64,000 nucleotides of DNA from Dipetalonema caudispina (Eukaryota; Nematoda; Chromadorea; Rhabditida; Onchocercidae). Under the pieces are notes generated by a model. That model worked only from the letters and a program-made list of their open reading frames with translations. It did not search any database and was not told the DNA's origin. The position numbers and the translations under genes were made by a program. Positions 1 through 13,623 of this stretch are shown here, piece by piece. How positions within the stretch are numbered: position 1 is the stretch's first letter; each line of letters begins with the position of its first letter. The DNA is taken from contig JABVXV010000222.1 of NCBI GenBank assembly GCA_013365325.1, positions 43,662 to 107,661 on the forward strand, given 5' to 3'.

Positions 1-214
1 ACCTTATTCGATAGATAAGATTACATACATTGAAGGAGATAAGCTTACAAAATTTTCAATTTAATTTATTTGTTTATTGATTGAAAGTATTAATTTAACA
101 ATCGATAATTACTTTTTATCGAATTTCTTTTTTTTTTTTTTTTTTTTTTTTTTTTGAAGTTAAAGAGAGCATACAAAAATGTTTTAAAAAGAAACTCTCA
201 AAATTAATTTAATA
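1..214. other. Non-coding upstream sequence with a long T run
   Basis: AT-rich DNA with a T run of about 29 bases around 127-155. It probably carries the promoter of the sld-2-like gene, but no element is recognisable. Confidence 0.4.
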
Positions 215-254
215 TTTCTAGAAGGAAGAAAAAATAAGCTAAAATTTTTTGAAA
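215..254 (+). promoter_or_regulatory. Putative SL trans-splice acceptor and short 5' UTR of the sld-2-like gene
   Basis: TTTCTAG ends at 221, leaving a 33-base leader before the ATG at 255. No coding exon is seen upstream in the 254 bases available. An ordinary 5' UTR intron is the alternative. Confidence 0.45.
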
Positions 255-3200
255 ATGGATGAGCGTTATCAACGTTGGTTGCAAATTTTCAAACAACTCA
301 ATGAACATTCCCCAACAAAAGAAGATATCGAATTGATTGCTCCATCACATATTAAAGGTAATTAATTACTTTTTGCAGTTTTTTCTATCAAAATTTTCCC
401 TCTTAATTTGCAAGATACTTTCTGACAATTTCAGGTTGATCGTAGATAAAATAGCTTTTTGTAACTGTAGAATTTTAGTGCCAAAAAATAACTACTGATA
501 ATGTTGAAATTGTCAAGGATAGTTAATTTTTTAAATGTCTATCATAAAGAAAGATGAAAATATTCCAGTATTTTGATTTAGGATTATCCTATAATGCGGA
601 AGCAAGCAAGGATCTTCGAGTAACTTTTACTTTCATTTTAAAAAATAATTGATGTTTTAGAAGAATATTTCAAATTGCATCCTCCGAAAAAAGTAATTTC
701 GAAACCAATCCAAAAAGTGAAACTGAAAAGATCATTCGATGAAAGAGATTGCCTTCCTGAGGTATCTTAATTTGTTTGGTACTATTATACCTACACTAGC
801 TGTAGATTTTAAATTTTCGGTTTAAATTTATTCAAAATCTGTTCATTTCAGTTATATGGTTTAGTTTCTTCTCAAATTGTTAGTCTGAATTCCTCCTACC
901 ATTGTGTAAGGTAATTTTCAAGAGACTATCGGGAGGCAACTTAAATTCGATAGAAATTTTCGTGCATTTTCCACTCATATGTTAACTTATACATTAATTG
1001 GGATACATCAAGACGGAAAGGAAGAACATGAAACTGATAGATATTGAATTACTTTACTCAGATGAAGTGAGGCCTTACCTTTAGCCTTTGGAAAACAACT
1101 TCGGAATATACGAGAAGGGAAAAGAAGAAAGTTGAGTTAGTGGGATTGCAAAATTATTTCTAAAAAAAAAGAGAAGGAAATTATTACTGACAATCAGATC
1201 GAGTTTTTGAATAAATACTAAATTTTATTTGACTTTTTCGAATTTGATTAATGTTATAAAGGAATTTTTGTTAATTGCACGAGGTCTTTTTGTTATTTCT
1301 CTTCCTGGAAGTTACACTGCTGAAATTAACACTATCTTAATGTATTTGAAGTCTTTGAATCTGAGAATGGTTTGCAGCCAGTACTGAAGAAACATCGCGT
1401 TAATATGATGATTGCCTCAGGGAGTAAAACATTATCTCAAACTAGTAAGTTTGTTTAAATTTAATGAAATAAATGGATCTGAAAGATATAGCATTTTTGA
1501 AAGTGGTAAAGCCATTTTTGAAAATGGTAAAACCCCGTGAATTGAAGCATTGTTGAGAAATGCTTGAACACTGACTAAATAACAATTTGAGGGAGAGTTT
1601 TAACTCAAAAATCCTTAATGAAGCCATAAAGTGTTTCTCGAATAAATAAGCGATTCAATCTGGAAAAATTTGAATTGCATACCAAAGTTTTAATAAGCCA
1701 AGATTTTTGCTTATCATAATTTAAAATTCCGTTAAATTACCTATTATGTCTTATATTTATCTTGTATTTTAGTGGACTCACAATTATTAAGGCGGTCACC
1801 ACGAAAGCACCCTTCATCATTACTTATTCGTCCAACAACACCCAGGAAAATTACTTCGCCTTTCAAACTAGCGACACGCCGAAGCCTAACCAATGTACTA
1901 GAATCGAACATTTTCCAAAACGTAGATGAGGTTTTTTTATATTTATGCAGAATCTTCTTTTTAAATAAAATTAATCAATTATAAATGGTTCTAAGGTAAA
2001 AATGATAATTTTTTTCACAAATCAAATTAAAAGTTTGCAAAATTTTCTTTTTAAATAAAATTATTCAATTATAAATGGTTCTAAGGTAAAAATGATAATT
2101 TTTTTCACAAATCAAATTAAAAGTTTGCAAAATTTTCTTTTTAAATAAAATTATTCAATTATAAATGGTTCTAAGGTAAAAATGATAATTTTTTTCACAA
2201 ATCAAATTAAAAGTTTGCAAAATTTTCTTTTTAAATAAAATTATTCAATTATAAATGGTTCTAAGCGAAAAAATATTTTTTAGTCGTCTGCGAGTTTTAT
2301 AATGCCAGAAAATAAACCTTATACAAATATTGCTCAATGTAAGTTTATTTGTCATTTTATTATTAGTTCACTTAGCTTTTGCGTGATTTACTTTCTCAAC
2401 CTGTATAAAACGAGGAATTTCATTCTACGAATTATTTCTTTCGTTCTGAATGCGAAGAAAAAATTTGTTTTCATCGATATTGGCAAGATGCAAAGCTCTT
2501 CATTTAGCATTTTAATAAAGTAGGATGAATCATATTTCAAGACATAGAGAAGGATTTTTTACAACAATATTTTGTCTGTCTCATTTTTATTCTTCAAGTT
2601 TCAGTTTTTTTTTTCTTTTACTTTTTTCTAAAGCATAAATGCTAATGGAAATTGATTGCGCATTTCTCTAGCTTATACCGTTTGTTTTTCTTTTTTCACG
2701 TATAGTGCAACTTGATGAACAGATATTGCGTCGTTCTCCACGAAAGCATCCTTCATCATATAATGAAGTCCTATTATCGCCACAAAAACCTTTGTTATTA
2801 TCACAACCAATCGTTTGCCGTCGTTTAAGCAGTCTATTGGGTTCAGTTAGTGATGTTGAAAATGAAAAGGTAATTTTCATTTTATTAACCAAACTCGGGA
2901 AAAAATACTTTTTCTGACATTACTATTTACGTTATTTGTGCAAATTCTGGTTTTATATATTGGAGAAAATGTCAATTCTCATTTTTTATTCTTTTCAGGA
3001 AACTGCCGGTTTAAATGATTCATTTGAATCAACCAACGAAGATGAAAATGAAAAAAATCCAGAAGAAAATTTGCAAGAACCAAACAATGTATGTGCTGAT
3101 GGGGAGCAACAGCCATTTTTAGATGAAAAAGAATGTTTGAAGAGAAGAATTCGAGGAAAAAATGAAAATTACCGACGTTTAAAGATGAAGAAGAGTTATA

Positions 3201-3265
3201 CACATGGTGTATCATTAGCGAAAAAGAATTTCAGAAAATGGCGAAGGACTCGTAACAGACGGTGA
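255..3265 (+). CDS. sld-2: SLD-2-like DNA replication initiation factor (Sld2 / RECQL4 N-terminal family)
   Basis: Seven exons join in phase: 255-357, 661-761, 1378-1444, 1773-1930, 2284-2338, 2706-2869 and 2999-3265, giving 304 aa. Residues 5-40 (YQRWLQIFKQL, then SPTKEDI and EEYFKLHPPKK) fit the Sld2/RECQL4 N-terminal motif. The C-terminal tail has ENYRRLKMKKSYTHG followed by basic residues, resembling the segment after the Sld2 homology region in RECQL4. No helicase domain follows, as in C. elegans SLD-2. Six full CDK sites (S/T-P-x-K) are visible at S19, S99, T113, S119, S172 and S186. Family role: a nuclear factor that, when phosphorylated by CDK, binds the Dpb11/TopBP1 partner to start replication. 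Exons 3-4 and 5-6 are duplicated copies, each with LRRSPRKHPSS. The small exons 1378-1444 and 2284-2338 are inferred from phase and homology to each other, so they are the weakest part. A possible poly(A) signal AATAAA lies at 3581-3586. Confidence 0.8.
1951..2265 (+). repeat. Minisatellite, about 3.5 copies of a 90-bp unit
   Basis: The unit starting ataaatggttctaaggtaaa recurs at 1981, 2071, 2161 and (partly) 2251, exactly 90 bases apart and almost identical. The array lies in intron 4 of the sld-2-like gene, between the two duplicated exon pairs. Near-identity implies recent expansion. Confidence 0.97.
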
Positions 3266-5551
3266 TGCATAAAACTTGTACGATTTTTAATTATTCCTTT
3301 TATTAACTCTTCACTTTGAGATATTGTTACCTTCTTTTCTTCTTTCCATCTTTCTTTTTATGATCACTCTGAGTTTGAAATTTCGTTCAAAGTCAAATTC
3401 AATGTGGTATCTTAGTTCATTTCGATGAAGAAATTTCAGTCGCACAAATTCACAAACTGGTAAGACTATATTATGTAGAAGACAAGTTTTTAACAGCTCT
3501 CGTAATGTTTTTTGGTCAGAGAAAAAGACGAAGAATAGTTAGAAATTACACATACTTCCATGAATGTTAAAATAGAAATGAATAAAACCAATTTTCATTG
3601 GAAGACAAAAATATTGGTAAACTTTTCAGAAAAAAATTACGTTTTTTGAAGTCTGTTTTTGATTTAAATTTTGTTTGAAACTCATATATTTTTTGGCTCA
3701 TTTATTATCTGTGAAGTTTGGTCACTGTGATTTTTAAATATACCATTCAGGATTAACAGTTGTGGTCATTGGTCATTTGTTATGGCTGAGTTGTTAATTC
3801 ATTTTGATAAAGTTATTTATTGGGTTTATTGAAATTTACTAGTTCGTTTAGTCTGATAACTCGTTATTGTGAGCGAAATTGTATTCCACTGAATTCAGCA
3901 TATTTGACGAAATTTATGAATTTTGACCTATTGTTGTATGGTATATAAGCAAACAGCATAAACTACTGATTGAATAAAACAAAGCAAAGTCCTCATAACT
4001 AACAGTCAAATACAACATTTCTTATGATTGGTCAGATGTTTTTCAATGATTAAAACTGATCGTCCAATTTGTACTACTGATTGAACATGAAACAATAATT
4101 TGAATTTAACTAACTAATTATGCCAATTCATTGAGTTATTTTAGTTGAATAAAGAAATTTAACAAATATATCCGATTGGTATTTCTGAAACTATTCCATT
4201 GTTACTTATTTCTTTCCTGTATAACGTTATAAAATTATCCATGTGGAAATTTTTTAAATAATATTTGCAAAAGTAATGAATAAAATTTTTACTTTTTTAA
4301 CTTCAGCATTATGCAAAATAGATGCAAACTATCAATATAAAATGGAAAAAAAAAAACGAGAAAATTCTTCAAAATAACAACAAAAAAAAAAAAAAAGAAT
4401 GTGTGCAGAATAACGTAAAGCTACTTTAATACAATAAACAATAATTAAATACACAAATATGACAAAAAAAAAAGTTCTATTTTTCTTTTTTGTTGCTAAG
4501 GCAAATTTAATATTTTCTTTATTATCAATTACATTAGTGATAAATTTTGATATATAAAAGAAGGAAGGAAAAATGAAAAATAAATGAATATATCCTTCAA
4601 CAAAGTTTTTTTGTTTTTTTTTTCCACACTAAAATAATTACAAATAATTTTGAGATAACAACTTAACAGATATATTTCTTTTTCAATTTCAGACAATTAA
4701 TTACTTATTATCTAATTTTGTTAATTAATTACTTTCATATAAAATTTTATCATACAAATACAAATATTTAATCGATATGTATAGGCAAAGGGATTATTGA
4801 AAATGTAGCACAAAATTATTGAGGTAAATTAATGAAGAACAAAATGTTCTTCTAAATACCCTGCTGCTTATATATATATGCAGTATATACGAGGAACTTG
4901 GAAGATAATATTACTTTTTTTTTTTTTTTTTTGTAATTTATTTATTAATAATAATATTACTATTACTATAATATAGCCAGTATAGAAGTTAACAATTTCC
5001 AATTCAACTATTCCTTATCAATCATTGATTTCTAATTTATCAATCTTCTAATAACTGTTACTTTGTTTGTCTATCAAGACTATCAATGAAATAATGAATT
5101 TCTTACTGTTGCTAGTTCATCGATTATATTTTTAATTCTATAAATTTTTAATTTCATTGATTAAATACTTAAAGCTCATCATGTGAAATGAAAAGATTGG
5201 GGAAAAGATAAATGTTAATATTCACTTTTAGTTCCATTTTTACGGCAGTAATTAAATATTTGATGTCATCGTATATAATCCAAATTCTATGCTTTATATA
5301 AATCATAACAATTAAATATGATACCGAAAACCAATCTCTTTTTTTTTCTTCTTGTTTGTATTTAATTTCAAAAGTTATTAAAACTTGGAAAAAGTTGTAA
5401 ATTTACTTGAAATATCTTTTCCCTAAATTTATTGAAATCGTTTATTTGACACAAATAAAAGATGAAATATTCATCATTATAATGACAATAAATGATTTCA
5501 AATTGTTGGCAGTTTTCATTTTCCTTTTTTTCCCATTAATTAATTAATTAG
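3266..5551. other. Intergenic region between convergent genes
   Basis: It separates the 3' end of the sld-2-like gene from the 3' end of innexin A. It holds both 3' UTRs and AT-rich filler with A/T homopolymers. TTTATT at 5451-5456 could be the minus-strand poly(A) signal of innexin A. No exon-like or RNA gene signal was recognised. Confidence 0.6.
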
Positions 5552-8500
5552 TTAATGGAAAAATTCCTCATGAAAACTATCACCAGTATCAACATCATCC
5601 AGTTTTGATGTTACAGGATGAGCTAAAGCTGGTGGCGGTGGTGGTGATGATGGTAACAATAGCGCCCGTTTTTTTTCATCATCAAGATAATTCTTCCATA
5701 ATGCTGCTACAATATCTGTTGTAATTAAATCTCCTGCATTTGCCGCTATAATTCGTAAGATAAAAATTCCATCTTTTCGTAAGCATCGATTAACGAAATG
5801 TTCCAAAACGTTATGCGCTATAATTGCAATAATTTATTTTATATTTTATTATCATTTAATTTAATTTAAGTTTTTTCTTTTTTAAAAAAAAGAAAAAAAA
5901 ACTACATTAAATGAAATCAATAAATGCATCAAAATATTCATAATAAAATAATCGACACAAAAAATGCAAAAAAAGAAAAATTTTTTAGATTTCCTTTTTC
6001 ACCTAATAAATTTAAATTATAGTAATTTTAGCGTATTGTAAATATTAAACAGCTAAACTGAGCGAAATTTCTATTTAAAATTATAAATAAAATATTTCGA
6101 AAGATTACAAATAGTATATTTTGCTGATTTCAAATATTTTTAAAGGAAGAGAACTGAAATACGCTATAGAATTTCTTAAAGAAAGAATTTTGAAAGAAGG
6201 AAAAGTTGATCTGATGATAAATAAATGGAAGTATCAGGTTTATAATAAATTAATTATTAGTTTTATCAGTATCACTATCTTTTATTTTCAATTATAATTA
6301 TCACTGAATATTATCGGAAATTTACAAAGTTAGAAAAAATTAGAAACAAAAAATGAAAAGATTTGATATTGGTCTAAAAGTTGTTTAACAATGAACTTCG
6401 CATATACAGTCAAAATGAAACCTTCCAGGAATTCATAAAACATATAATTCCAAATGAGAATTTGATCAATAATTAGCCCAGAAGAGAGTGAAATTTTTGA
6501 CTAAATATAAATTTAACCCATTAGTTAGGTTTATTTTGGCTAATTTTGTAAAATTATAAATTTTATCTATTAGTTAAGTCTATTTTGATTAATTTCGTCA
6601 TATTTTTAAATATTTTTTCCTTCTTTTTTTTTTCATTTGTGTTTTACAATAATTTACGATGAAAATTTGCTCATATAAAAATACAAAAAAAAAAATTTTG
6701 AATGAAAAAAAAAGAATTATTTAGAAAATTTTGAATTAAAAAAATTTCCTTCAACTCTTTCCTTTTTTAGTTAAATTATAAAATATGAAATAATTACATG
6801 AAATAAATTACCTTGTCCATCCAAAAGTCCATACACACGTAAGTACTGAGCAATGAATGAATACTGTTGAGTTTCAAGGAAAGACATACAGTACCAATAT
6901 ATTAAGGATGCTATTGTTGATACGATCACTAATAGTATCCACCACCATAAAAATAAATATACCTATAAACAAATAATTTCTATTTACAATTATTAAGTGA
7001 ATAATATTTAAGTTAGTAATATTGATTACTAAGTAATATTTAAGTAACGTTTAAATTACTAATCTCTTCAATTATTCTGTTTTTTTTTTTTTGAAATTCT
7101 AAAAACTACCAAAAAAAAAGTTCTCATTTTTGCATAAATTATCATTTAAATTAACTGATTATAAATGAATCAAATGGAAAAATACAATTTAAAACAAAAT
7201 CAAAGTGTCTGGTAAGTAATGTAGAGGTACGGTATAAGGTACGGTACATCAGTTACCTGAGGAAAAATAATAACTTTTTTATTGATTATAGAAGAATTAA
7301 AAGGAAAAGTTGTAAATAATTAATATAGTTGAGTGTATTCTAGAAATTCAACACATAAATGCTTGTAAAATTTTAAAAGCATAATTGAAATTGATATTTT
7401 TTTTAATTGTTAAGTCTTTGCTAAATTAATTTTAAGAAAAAATTCCATGTTTTAACTAAATTTTAAATATAAAAATTGAAAATTCAAACTTTTTCATTGA
7501 ACATATTAATCATTAGAACACATTGAACAGTATGCCTATGCTTGTTACCCAATACTCGAACATCAAAATCACACATTGTCACTCTAAATTATAAAATTTA
7601 TTAAGTATGCTTGAACTAAGTTAATTTTGAAAATTTTGAATTAAGCACTGTAGTCTTCATTTTTTTCTTCCATTTCAGATTCTTTCTTTTTTTAGGTCTT
7701 TTTAGTGTTTCAAGATTTCAAAATCTTAAGGAAAATTTGAAATATCATTTCATTATAAAATTTTATATAACATTCGAATTTTACAAAAGAAAAAAGAAAA
7801 GAAGAAATCCTAATTTCATTAATTGATTTTAGAAATTAAATACAAAAAAGAAAAAGAAAACCTCGGGAAATGTCCTGATTCTTGCCATTCACGACCATTT
7901 GCCAAATCACGAAGGATTTCAAAACCCCAAAATGTATAATCGGTACCAAGGAAACTATTTAATAAGACAAATTGTGTAACAGCTTGTAAAAGATAAATAA
8001 ACTTCACCGACATATACAGCAATGTTAGATACGATCCCTAAAATTCAATTTAAATTATGAATTTCAAATTAAATAAAGCTTGAAATTTTTCTCTTCGACA
8101 TTATTAAATTCATGCAGACATAATTTTTTTTACAACTGAAATACAAACAATTAATTTACTTCTTAATTTCTTAATCTTACAACAACAAAAAAAAAATAAA
8201 GAAGAACAGTAGCAACAATAAATTTATGTGTTAAAATTAAAATAAAATTTAGTAATTTAAACTTCCATATATGAAAATTAATAGTATTAATTCGAAACTT
8301 TTGTATTCTAATATTAACTTATCTCACAAAAATTTTGTTTTTCTTTTTTTTTTTTTTGAAATTTTCATAAATTATAAAATAAACATACATATGTATTATT
8401 ACAATTATCTTACCTTACGCAAAAGGAACGATATCGGATTTTGACGCATCAAATTTCGTTGTATTTTCAATGAGTCGTAAATATGCGTAGCTACGACAGC

Positions 8501-10298
8501 TACTGAATCTTTACGTTTATCGGACTGCATATTGTTTACATCCTGAGACATTAATACAATACCCTTTAGGGCTATTCCTAGAAAATGAATAAGACATAAA
8601 CAATTTGCAGAATTTTATAAATTTTCAAAAATTACAATTGAAATATTTAATCAATAAATAAATAATTCCCATTTAAATTCAAAACAAGACATACTTAATA
8701 TTTTCTCTAAAATTTTTTAAAGTTTTACACACGTACATGTATAGTTCTAGTTATTAAACTTAAATTATAAATATAAATGCACCTACTTAAGTTCACGTAT
8801 ACACATACGCATATACGTATAGAATAGCCTTAGTCACGTAAAGTATTTTCCGCACAATTCAAACATTTTTCATTTAAGATAGAAATGAATTAGAGCTAAT
8901 AATAATTATTTAATATTTCAGTTGAAGCAAAATTCCAAGAAAAAAAAAAAAAAGATTTTTGACAATATAACAAATTTTTACTTTTCTTATCAGATAATGA
9001 AAAAATTTCAATAAAGTTCCTTTGACAAATCTAGCAAAAAAAATTTAATGGAAAACTTTTAATTTCGTTAATGAAAATTTTCGTTTAAAATCTATTTTCT
9101 TTTTCAATTATGAAAAGAGAAAATTAATGAAAAAATATCAAATTTTACCTGATTGCCAATTAAGTAATTGCCAAATTAGACATGGCAAATAAAATAAAAT
9201 GCCTTGTAGGCCCAAAATGAATGGTACCCATTGATAGTAACCTAAACAGGATGATTAATTCTGCAACAAAAATATTTGTTTGATAATTTTCAAGCAAAAT
9301 TTTCAATGAAAAATTTCAAAACTAAACTTTTAATAAATCTTAATGTCTTAGCTGACAATTTGTATATATTTAAAAGTAAACTTTCAATAAGTCCCTCAAA
9401 AAAGTTATGGGAAGGTAAACGATTCCAAAAATTTCGCTGCACTTTACTTTTTGCTCTGCAACGATGAGAAATATCCATAAAAATGCATTCCGACATTAAT
9501 ATTTATCAAAATTATTCAGCAACAAATAAAATATCATAAAGGAATGGCGGAAATTATCGCATACAATAATAATGCATTTGGTAACAGTTAGTTATACATT
9601 TTATTGAATACCATAGAATTGATAGAATACATTTGAATAAATATTAGAGGGAAAATTTTATACAAACAAATAAATTAAATCCAATTTTATTCATAAAACG
9701 TAGGAATTAATTAAGTTTGTTAATGTATGAATGAATATATGAATTCATTTAATTTATTATTTCGAAAAATAAATTATTGATTAAATGTTTTTAGGATAGC
9801 ATTTTAATAGGCTAAATCAATGGATGTATTGTATTAAAAGGTATAGTAAAGAATGCACCAACAATTATTAGTTGGGAAAATAGCATTTAAAAATAAAATT
9901 AGTGAAAAACTTTTCACAAAGATTGGTTGAAAATTATTTTACAAAAAAAAAATTTAATTCGATTTATTTATTTCAACTATGATAAAACATCCGGAGAAAT
10001 TTTATCTATCAAAATAAAATTAATCAATCATCAAATATTCATCTGATTTATGGTTTATTTATTTATTTTATTCATCAATTATTGGAAATAAATGTTGACA
10101 AATCATTTTAAAATTTATATTAAAAAAAAAAAAAAAAGGAAAGACGAAAAGAAAAAAAATTTTTTCCCTCTCAATCTCTTAACAAAAGGTAAAGAAAAAT
10201 TTTTCCTTATTTCAATCATTTTTCTTTTACCATTCCATTGTTTGATAATTGTTTCAGGCAATTTATGTCTCGTACATACGTTTAAAAAAAAAAAAGAG

Positions 10299-10333
<35 letters not shown>

Positions 10334-11311
10334 TGTTAAAATAATAATTTAACTAAAGAGAATAAACATACCAATTTCACGTTCTTCACGTTCTTGTAAA
10401 TCACGTGGAATATAATGATTTAATGGTAAAAAGTAGGTATTTTGTATGAAGCAATAATTTTCACTATATTGTTCCCAAGCACCTGAAAGAAGGAAAAAAA
10501 AAATATGATTATTAAATTTTCTACCAAACAGGAAAAGGATAAAAGAGAAAATTTTAAATATTTTAATAAAAAAAAAGAAAAAAAAATTCATTTTCCTTTT
10601 TTTTTTTCAGAATATGAAATTGACATGTAATATGCTTGAATAATTTTCAATTGATAGGTTATGATGATTGTTAATTTGATTAAAAACTGGATTTTTTAAT
10701 TTTTTTTCTTTTCGATGTGAGAAAAAAAAAGAAACCAGTAAATTGAGCTGGAATCCAACATTGAATTGGTTGTCCAACATATCTGAAAAAAAAAAAAAAA
10801 AAAAAGAAGTGTTTTGAAATTAACTGAAATATACTGTAGCAATAAATATAAATTAACAATTTGTAAAAATTTATTAAATATGAAATTCAATACAACTTTT
10901 TAAATTTATTTTTTATTGATTTTTTTAACTTAAATTTTTTCAATAATAATGAACTTTTAGATTATGAAAATTTTCCGATCAAATTATATATCATCAACGA
11001 AATTGTTAGATATGGTATAAATGAAGAGAAATAATTGATTATGAAAAGATGTAAAACTTAAAATAAATATGTAACAAACAAACTAATGAATTAATTACTA
11101 GTTATTTTTTTAATCAATTATAAAATTTCAAGTTTCTTTTAACAATTAAATATGATTGTAAAATATTTAAAATAAAAACGAACTGTTTAGCGCTAAGTGT
11201 TAATGCAAAAATAACAAATAGTAATGGTGTATAGTAATAGTTGAGACGATCGACGGCATCATCATCAAATTGCGGTTTTAGACCCTTCAAGAATGCATCC
11301 AGAAATAACAT
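5552..11311 (-). CDS. Innexin A (gap junction / hemichannel subunit)
   Basis: Nine exons on the minus strand join in phase: 11311-11184, 10782-10736, 10482-10372, 9241-9149, 8577-8414, 8037-7862, 7583-7490, 6962-6812 and 5817-5552, giving 409 aa, a usual innexin length. Innexins are four-pass membrane proteins that form invertebrate gap junctions. Visible hallmarks are [14 protein letters not shown] before TM1, the signature YYQWVPF at the start of TM2, two cysteines in each extracellular loop (QCW and NYC; MCDF and VQCVL), [18 protein letters not shown], and the TM4 run [14 protein letters not shown]. The cytoplasmic tail has a five-proline run and an acidic end. The start is MLFLDAF, matching the usual short N-terminal helix, with an acceptor one base upstream. 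Which C. elegans inx gene is the ortholog cannot be decided here. A second innexin follows downstream in the window on the same strand. Confidence 0.95.
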
Positions 11312-11320
11312 CCTGAAAAA
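11312..11320 (-). promoter_or_regulatory. Putative SL trans-splice acceptor directly at the innexin A start
   Basis: Reading the minus strand, TTTTTCAG is followed by a single G and then ATG. The 5' UTR after splicing to a leader would be one base. A 5' UTR intron with a remote non-coding exon is the alternative. Confidence 0.5.
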
Positions 11321-13600
11321 GTTTTAAAAAAAATGAAAGAAAAAAAATTTTTTTTTGCCGTAGAATATATAAAAACTCTAAAGCTTTATGTGATGCAAAT
11401 TTTTTTTTTTTTTTTTTTTCTTAGTAATAAGAGAGAAATAATAGAATAGTATATGATAAGATAGAAATACATAAATACTTCTTCAAAAAAAGAAAAAATA
11501 AAAATGCATATAATTACTAATTATGTATAGATAAGTGAGAATAATAAATGGAAAGGTTCAAAAAAAAAAAAAAAAAAAAAAAGTGAAATTTAGATAAATT
11601 TATGAAAAGAAAAAAAAAATGTAAAAATACTAATGCTATATTGAATATTTCCTTTTTATTATCCCCTTAATTTCTTATTTTTATTTTTCTATCATTTCTT
11701 TCGACACGATGTGCATTTGACATTGAATGGTGCTAATGTCATTTATGCGCAATATTTCATGATATTTTTTGGAATCACAAAAAAAAAAAAAAAAGAAGAA
11801 ATAGAAAAAGAAAAAAGAAAACTGAAAATTACAGATATGTTATATGTTTAGGAATTCAAATAATCTCAACTAATGTATTGTTCATTTCAAATTTTTACAA
11901 AAATTTCAAAGCAAAAAAGAAAAAAGAATGAATACTAAAAAGTTCTTTGACCCTATGAAAATATATGGGAGGAATAACATCGCAAACAAAGCAATTAAAA
12001 GGAAAGAATTTCAAAAAAAAAAAAAAAAAAAGAAAAAAAATTCATCCAAATGATAAAAAAGACAAGAAATAGACTAATTTGCATTATCTAATTAATGTTA
12101 GAGAAAATTCGACTTTAATTAAATTTCCTACATTTGAATTAGATAATGAAAAAATAAAATAGGCAATAAAGTAGTAGTATTCTCGACTAATGGCAATGGT
12201 ATAAGCATATGATAGGCAGATGAAAAAAATTTTTTTTTTTTTTTTTTTAGGATATTTAAGATAATAATTAAAGGTAGAATGGGTAAAAAAAATACGACAA
12301 GCAATTTGCATTTTTTATTTTCTGAATTTTCTGCAGTAGTATATAAGATAATATAATTCCAAATTAATTTTTGAAGTGGTAAATTTTCTAATATTTACGA
12401 GGTAAGTGTCGTAGGCTAAATTACCTCCAGTTATGGGTAAATATTTTTTTTTGATAATCATAACAATACTGATATTCGGTAAGAGGCGAAATATATAATA
12501 AAGTAAGAAAAAATGAAATTGATGAGGGAAATTTTTGCGATGCATTTGAAATTTGAAATGAAATTTTTGAAGTTTTTACATTTTAAATCAAAAAATATGT
12601 CTAATTAATGAAACTATGGCTTGTTTATTTTCAACTATAAGCGGTATATCAGCCATTTGATTCAAAAAGTTATTTTAGCATAATTTTCCAGAAAAAAAAA
12701 CCGAAAAAACTGTTGAAAAGTATTTAATGAAAAACATAGTTAGAAATGAAAAATTTAACTGCCGATTATAGGAAACCTTTTAAGAATGAATTTACTTCTT
12801 TTTTTTGAAATTAATTTTGCTTTTCAAATAATGCTATTTATGAGAGGATAATGGTAAGTACACATTAAAGAATATTTTTGAAGTAGAAAAATTAGATAAG
12901 TGAAAATGGAAATTACACTTTGTACAGGGAAATTTTGATGATAATTCAACGTGTAGAATTATATATTTTGGTAAAAAATTACGTGAACAATTTGATGATA
13001 GTAGCAAGTCATTTACGTGAAATTATAATTATGATGTAAGCAAAAATAGTTCCATGTTAAATATGTATTATTTCAAAAGCAGCTTTATAATATCAAAGTA
13101 ATCAAATCAACATATCATGATCAACGTGATAAAAGGATGAATGAGTGATATATGATAAATTGATTCAACCGATAAAACACAACATTTGTCAATGACTTTT
13201 GAATGAGCATTTTAACAAAAATATTGCAAATTGCATCATTTAAAAAAAAAAAAAAACAGAAAAACAGTAAGGAAAATTATATTTTTTTATTTTCATATTT
13301 TCCATTTCATTTTTTCTTTTCTTTTTAAAAAGTTTCATATATGTACGATCATAGTGTTGATAAAAATGATGAATCACTCACTTTTTTTTTTTCATATTTT
13401 TAAGAACTCATAATTCACTCTCTCATAGCAACTAGTTATTTATCAAGCATAAAGTAAAAGTACAACCAATTTGATTATTATTTTAAAATCAAGATTTCAA
13501 AAACTTTTTCATTATTTGCCTTTTTTTTTCTTTCATCTTTTCACATCTCTCATTTTTTCTTTTTTCTCGCTCTCATTCCCTTCATCCCTTTCCCTCTATC

Positions 13601-13623
13601 TCTCCCTCTCTCTCTCTCTCTCT
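13601..13623 (+). repeat. CT dinucleotide microsatellite
   Basis: An almost perfect CT run within a longer pyrimidine-rich stretch (about 13500-13625). Confidence 0.9.

Noticed and set aside
2668..2892. Minus-strand open frame over sld-2-like exon 6
   Set aside because: A shadow of the plus-strand exon, whose product repeats that of exon 4.
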